Assembly (NCBI GenBank): GCA_030624355.1
Contig: JAUXKG010000121.1
Span: 1-7,220 of the forward strand
Source of the DNA: Acidobacteriota bacterium
Lineage (GTDB): Bacteria > Acidobacteriota > UBA6911 > RPQK01 > JADFOI01
Length of the DNA: 7,220 nucleotides
Reading direction: 5' to 3'
Shown here: piece by piece, positions 5,972 to 7,220 of the stretch
Position numbering within the stretch: position 1 is the first letter of the stretch
How the letters are laid out: every line of letters begins with the position of its first letter
Position numbers and translations under genes: made by a program
The notes under the pieces: model-generated
The model's input: only the letters and a program-made list of their open reading frames with translations
What the model was told of the DNA's origin: nothing
The model's database searches: none

Positions 5972-6790
5972 TCAGAAAATCTGTGGGAAGTGAAAAGTGA
6001 ACAGACTGTTTCCTATCCGATCCACCACATAGATTTCCTTGTCCTTGGCATTTAAGGCAACACCTCGCGGACGGATCAGCATACTGTCCGGTCCCTTGAT
6101 TATCGCCTTGGGTGGGACATCTCCATTATCCGTGTAATTCCATACACCAATAAAGCCCGGTTTCGCCCTCCTTTCACGATGTGCGGGCGTCGTGTCTGTC
6201 ACCGCCACGATAATCTCCTTGCGTGGCGGATAGACCTGGACCGCTTGAGGGTAGATGATCCCGGTCTTGGGACCCTCGATGACAACTTTCGGTTCCACAT
6301 CCCCCTCGTCCGTGCGGTTGAAAACAAGCAGACGTCCGGGCGATCTGTTTCCCACCACCAGTAGATCGTTTTGGGGATCGACCGCTACCCGCATCGGGCT
6401 TGTTAACTGCGTCTTCGGACCTCGCAGAATTCTGAGCGGAGCTACATCGCCGCTCGCATCTCGCTGAAAGACCAAGATTGCTCCCTGGCGCCTCAGGATC
6501 ACAAACACCTCGTCGTGTTCAGGATCCACCGCTAGCGTGTCCGGGCTTTTGAGGAATGTGTTGGGTCCCTGAATGATCCGAATGGGAGCTTCTTCCCCAT
6601 TCGTGCCTCCGCGGAAGAACAAGATGGCCTCTGCAAACGGGTTGGTCACCACGATCTCATCATGGAGCTCGTCATACACGATGCCATGCATGGTGCGCGC
6701 GATCTTTGTCCCCTGTCCTTCGATGCTTCGAACCGGTCTTGCATTCCCGGTCGCCGACCTGGCGAATACCGCGATTCGCGGATGGCTCAC
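5972..6790 (-). CDS. Beta-propeller repeat protein, C-terminal fragment after an in-frame stop
   Basis: 272 residues if begun at the GTG at 6790. The frame is identical to that of the fragment upstream (6791-7220), the two being separated only by one TGA. The sequence starts in the middle of a blade (SHPRIAVFAR) and carries about five more blades of 45-60 residues. Each has the pattern 'G..P.(R/K).I.GP.T....P..(V/L)AVDP...E(I/V).V......L.VF', for example PLRILRGPKTQLTSP and RVAVDPQNDLLVVGN. The last ends in FHFPQIF just before the TGA at 5974-5972. There is no signal peptide and no Shine-Dalgarno before the GTG, so a separate origin as an independent gene is unlikely. It is best read as the rest of a gene broken by a nonsense change or a sequencing error; re-initiation at the adjoining GTG is possible. 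The fold is NHL/SMP-30-like; function unknown. Confidence 0.72.
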   Translation of the reverse strand: MSHPRIAVFARSATGNARPVRSIEGQGTKIARTMHGIVYDELHDEIVVTNPFAEAILFFRGGTNGEEAPIRIIQGPNTFLKSPDTLAVDPEHDEVFVILRRQGAILVFQRDASGDVAPLRILRGPKTQLTSPMRVAVDPQNDLLVVGNRSPGRLLVFNRTDEGDVEPKVVIEGPKTGIIYPQAVQVYPPRKEIIVAVTDTTPAHRERRAKPGFIGVWNYTDNGDVPPKAIIKGPDSMLIRPRGVALNAKDKEIYVVDRIGNSLFTFHFPQIF

Positions 6791-7219
6791 TCAGTTGGGA
6801 ACCAGCAGCTGGTCCCGCTTGGAATCGTAGGCTACCCCGCCGGGATTGCCCAGCCCAGGCAAGGGTACATCTCTTGGAGCACTGCGAATCGTCCTCAATG
6901 GTGCGACATTGCCTGTCGCTGTCCGAGGATAAACTGTGGCGCTATGATTGCCCCAGTTGGAGACCCAAATCTCATCGTTCTTGGTATCGATGAAGACGCC
7001 AGCCGGGTTTTTCAAGCCAGTGGCAAGGCCTTCAATGGTGCGCACCGGCGCAACGTCTCCGTGGGCTGTCCTATCGAAGAACAAAACGGAATTGCCCCCA
7101 TCGTTGGCGACTGCGATCTCATTGCGCTCCCTGTCCACGTAAATCCCCAATGGCAGGTTCAGCTTCGTCCTGGGTCCCTGAATGGTCCGCAGCGGTGCAC
7201 TGTCCCCGTTGGCTGTCCT
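5975..7219 (-). repeat. About eight tandem propeller-blade repeats at the protein level
   Basis: Reading through the TGA gives eight successive units of about 45-60 residues. Their starts are RTANGDSAP, RTAHGDVAP, RTATGNVAP, RSATGNARP, RGGTNGEEAP, RDASGDVAP, RTDEGDVEP and YTDNGDVPP. Each ends in a hydrophobic strand such as SVLFFD or AILVFQ. The units have diverged strongly in DNA, so this is an old protein repeat and not a recent DNA duplication. The seventh unit carries an insertion of about 10 residues (TPAHRERRAKP). More units probably lie beyond the right edge. Confidence 0.75.
6791..6793 (-). other. In-frame TGA interrupting the right propeller gene
   Basis: The minus strand reads GTT CCC AAC TGA GTG AGC CAT, giving VPN-stop-VSH. 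The same position in the preceding blade reads GTC TCC AAC TGG GGC AAT CAT, giving VSNWGNH. The stop thus falls on an aligned Trp codon and one G-to-A transition would explain it. The repeat pattern continues in the same frame on both sides. Confidence 0.8.
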
Positions 7220-7220
7220 C
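6791..7220 (-). CDS. Beta-propeller repeat protein, middle fragment (5' end beyond right edge)
   Basis: The frame is open from the window edge (first full codon 7219-7217) to the TGA at 6793-6791, 143 codons including the stop. The apparent TTG start at 7150 is only the first possible start codon inside the window. Repeat sequence in the same frame precedes it (RTANGDSAPLRTIQGP), so the true start lies outside. Three blades are seen, beginning RTANGDSAPLRTI, RTAHGDVAPVRTI and RTATGNVAPLRTI, each followed by a 'G(I/V)..D....EI.V.N' strand. Blade three is cut by the TGA after LLVPN. It is probably one original gene with 5972-6790. The similarity to the gene at 1-672 (PLRTIR, AVDP...E) suggests paralogues. 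Function unknown; the protein is probably exported like its relative, but its N-terminus is not visible. Confidence 0.72.
   Translation of the reverse strand, partial: RTANGDSAPLRTIQGPRTKLNLPLGIYVDRERNEIAVANDGGNSVLFFDRTAHGDVAPVRTIEGLATGLKNPAGVFIDTKNDEIWVSNWGNHSATVYPRTATGNVAPLRTIRSAPRDVPLPGLGNPGGVAYDSKRDQLLVPN

Noticed and set aside
6791..6793. TGA read as Trp by an altered genetic code, or as selenocysteine
   Set aside because: The DapA-like gene ends in TGA with no homology beyond it, TGG serves as Trp throughout, and the aligned residue is Trp in a non-selenoprotein family.

Overview
The window looks like chromosomal DNA from a GC-rich, probably Gram-negative, environmental bacterium. The evidence is Shine-Dalgarno sites, Sec-type signal peptides, an exported amidohydrolase and long loosely conserved beta-propeller repeat proteins. 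An Acidobacteriota-like or similar soil or sediment lineage would fit, but this is only an impression from the protein types. No rRNA, tRNA, insertion sequence or CRISPR array was seen.

Layout: (1) 1-672, minus strand: the N-terminal 224 codons of a secreted or membrane-anchored beta-propeller protein that runs off the left edge. (2) 673-934: a divergent control region with a weak promoter candidate for each side. (3) 935-5912, plus strand: four closely spaced genes that look like one operon. They encode an exported YtcJ-like amidohydrolase with altered metal ligands, a cytosolic ACMSD-type amidohydrolase, a bicupin dioxygenase of the gentisate/salicylate/1-hydroxy-2-naphthoate type, and a DapA-superfamily Schiff-base lyase. 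(4) 5915-5950: a two-part hairpin between convergent genes. (5) 5972-7220, minus strand: the C-terminal part of a second beta-propeller repeat protein, broken in frame by one TGA and continuing past the right edge.

The four plus-strand genes suggest a small catabolic module. The bicupin would open an aromatic or similar ring with O2, the DapA-type enzyme would cleave or condense a 2-oxo-acid product, the ACMSD-type enzyme would decarboxylate or hydrolyse an intermediate, and the exported amidohydrolase would act on a precursor outside the cytoplasm. Bicupin and DapA-type enzymes occur together in known polycyclic-aromatic pathways (PhdI and PhdJ in phenanthrene breakdown), but the substrate here cannot be read from the sequence. 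Several active-site motifs depart from the family norm, so the chemistry may be new or one member may be inactive.

The module sits between two related propeller genes that share an orientation opposite to its own. This suggests it entered, or arose within, a pre-existing propeller gene pair.
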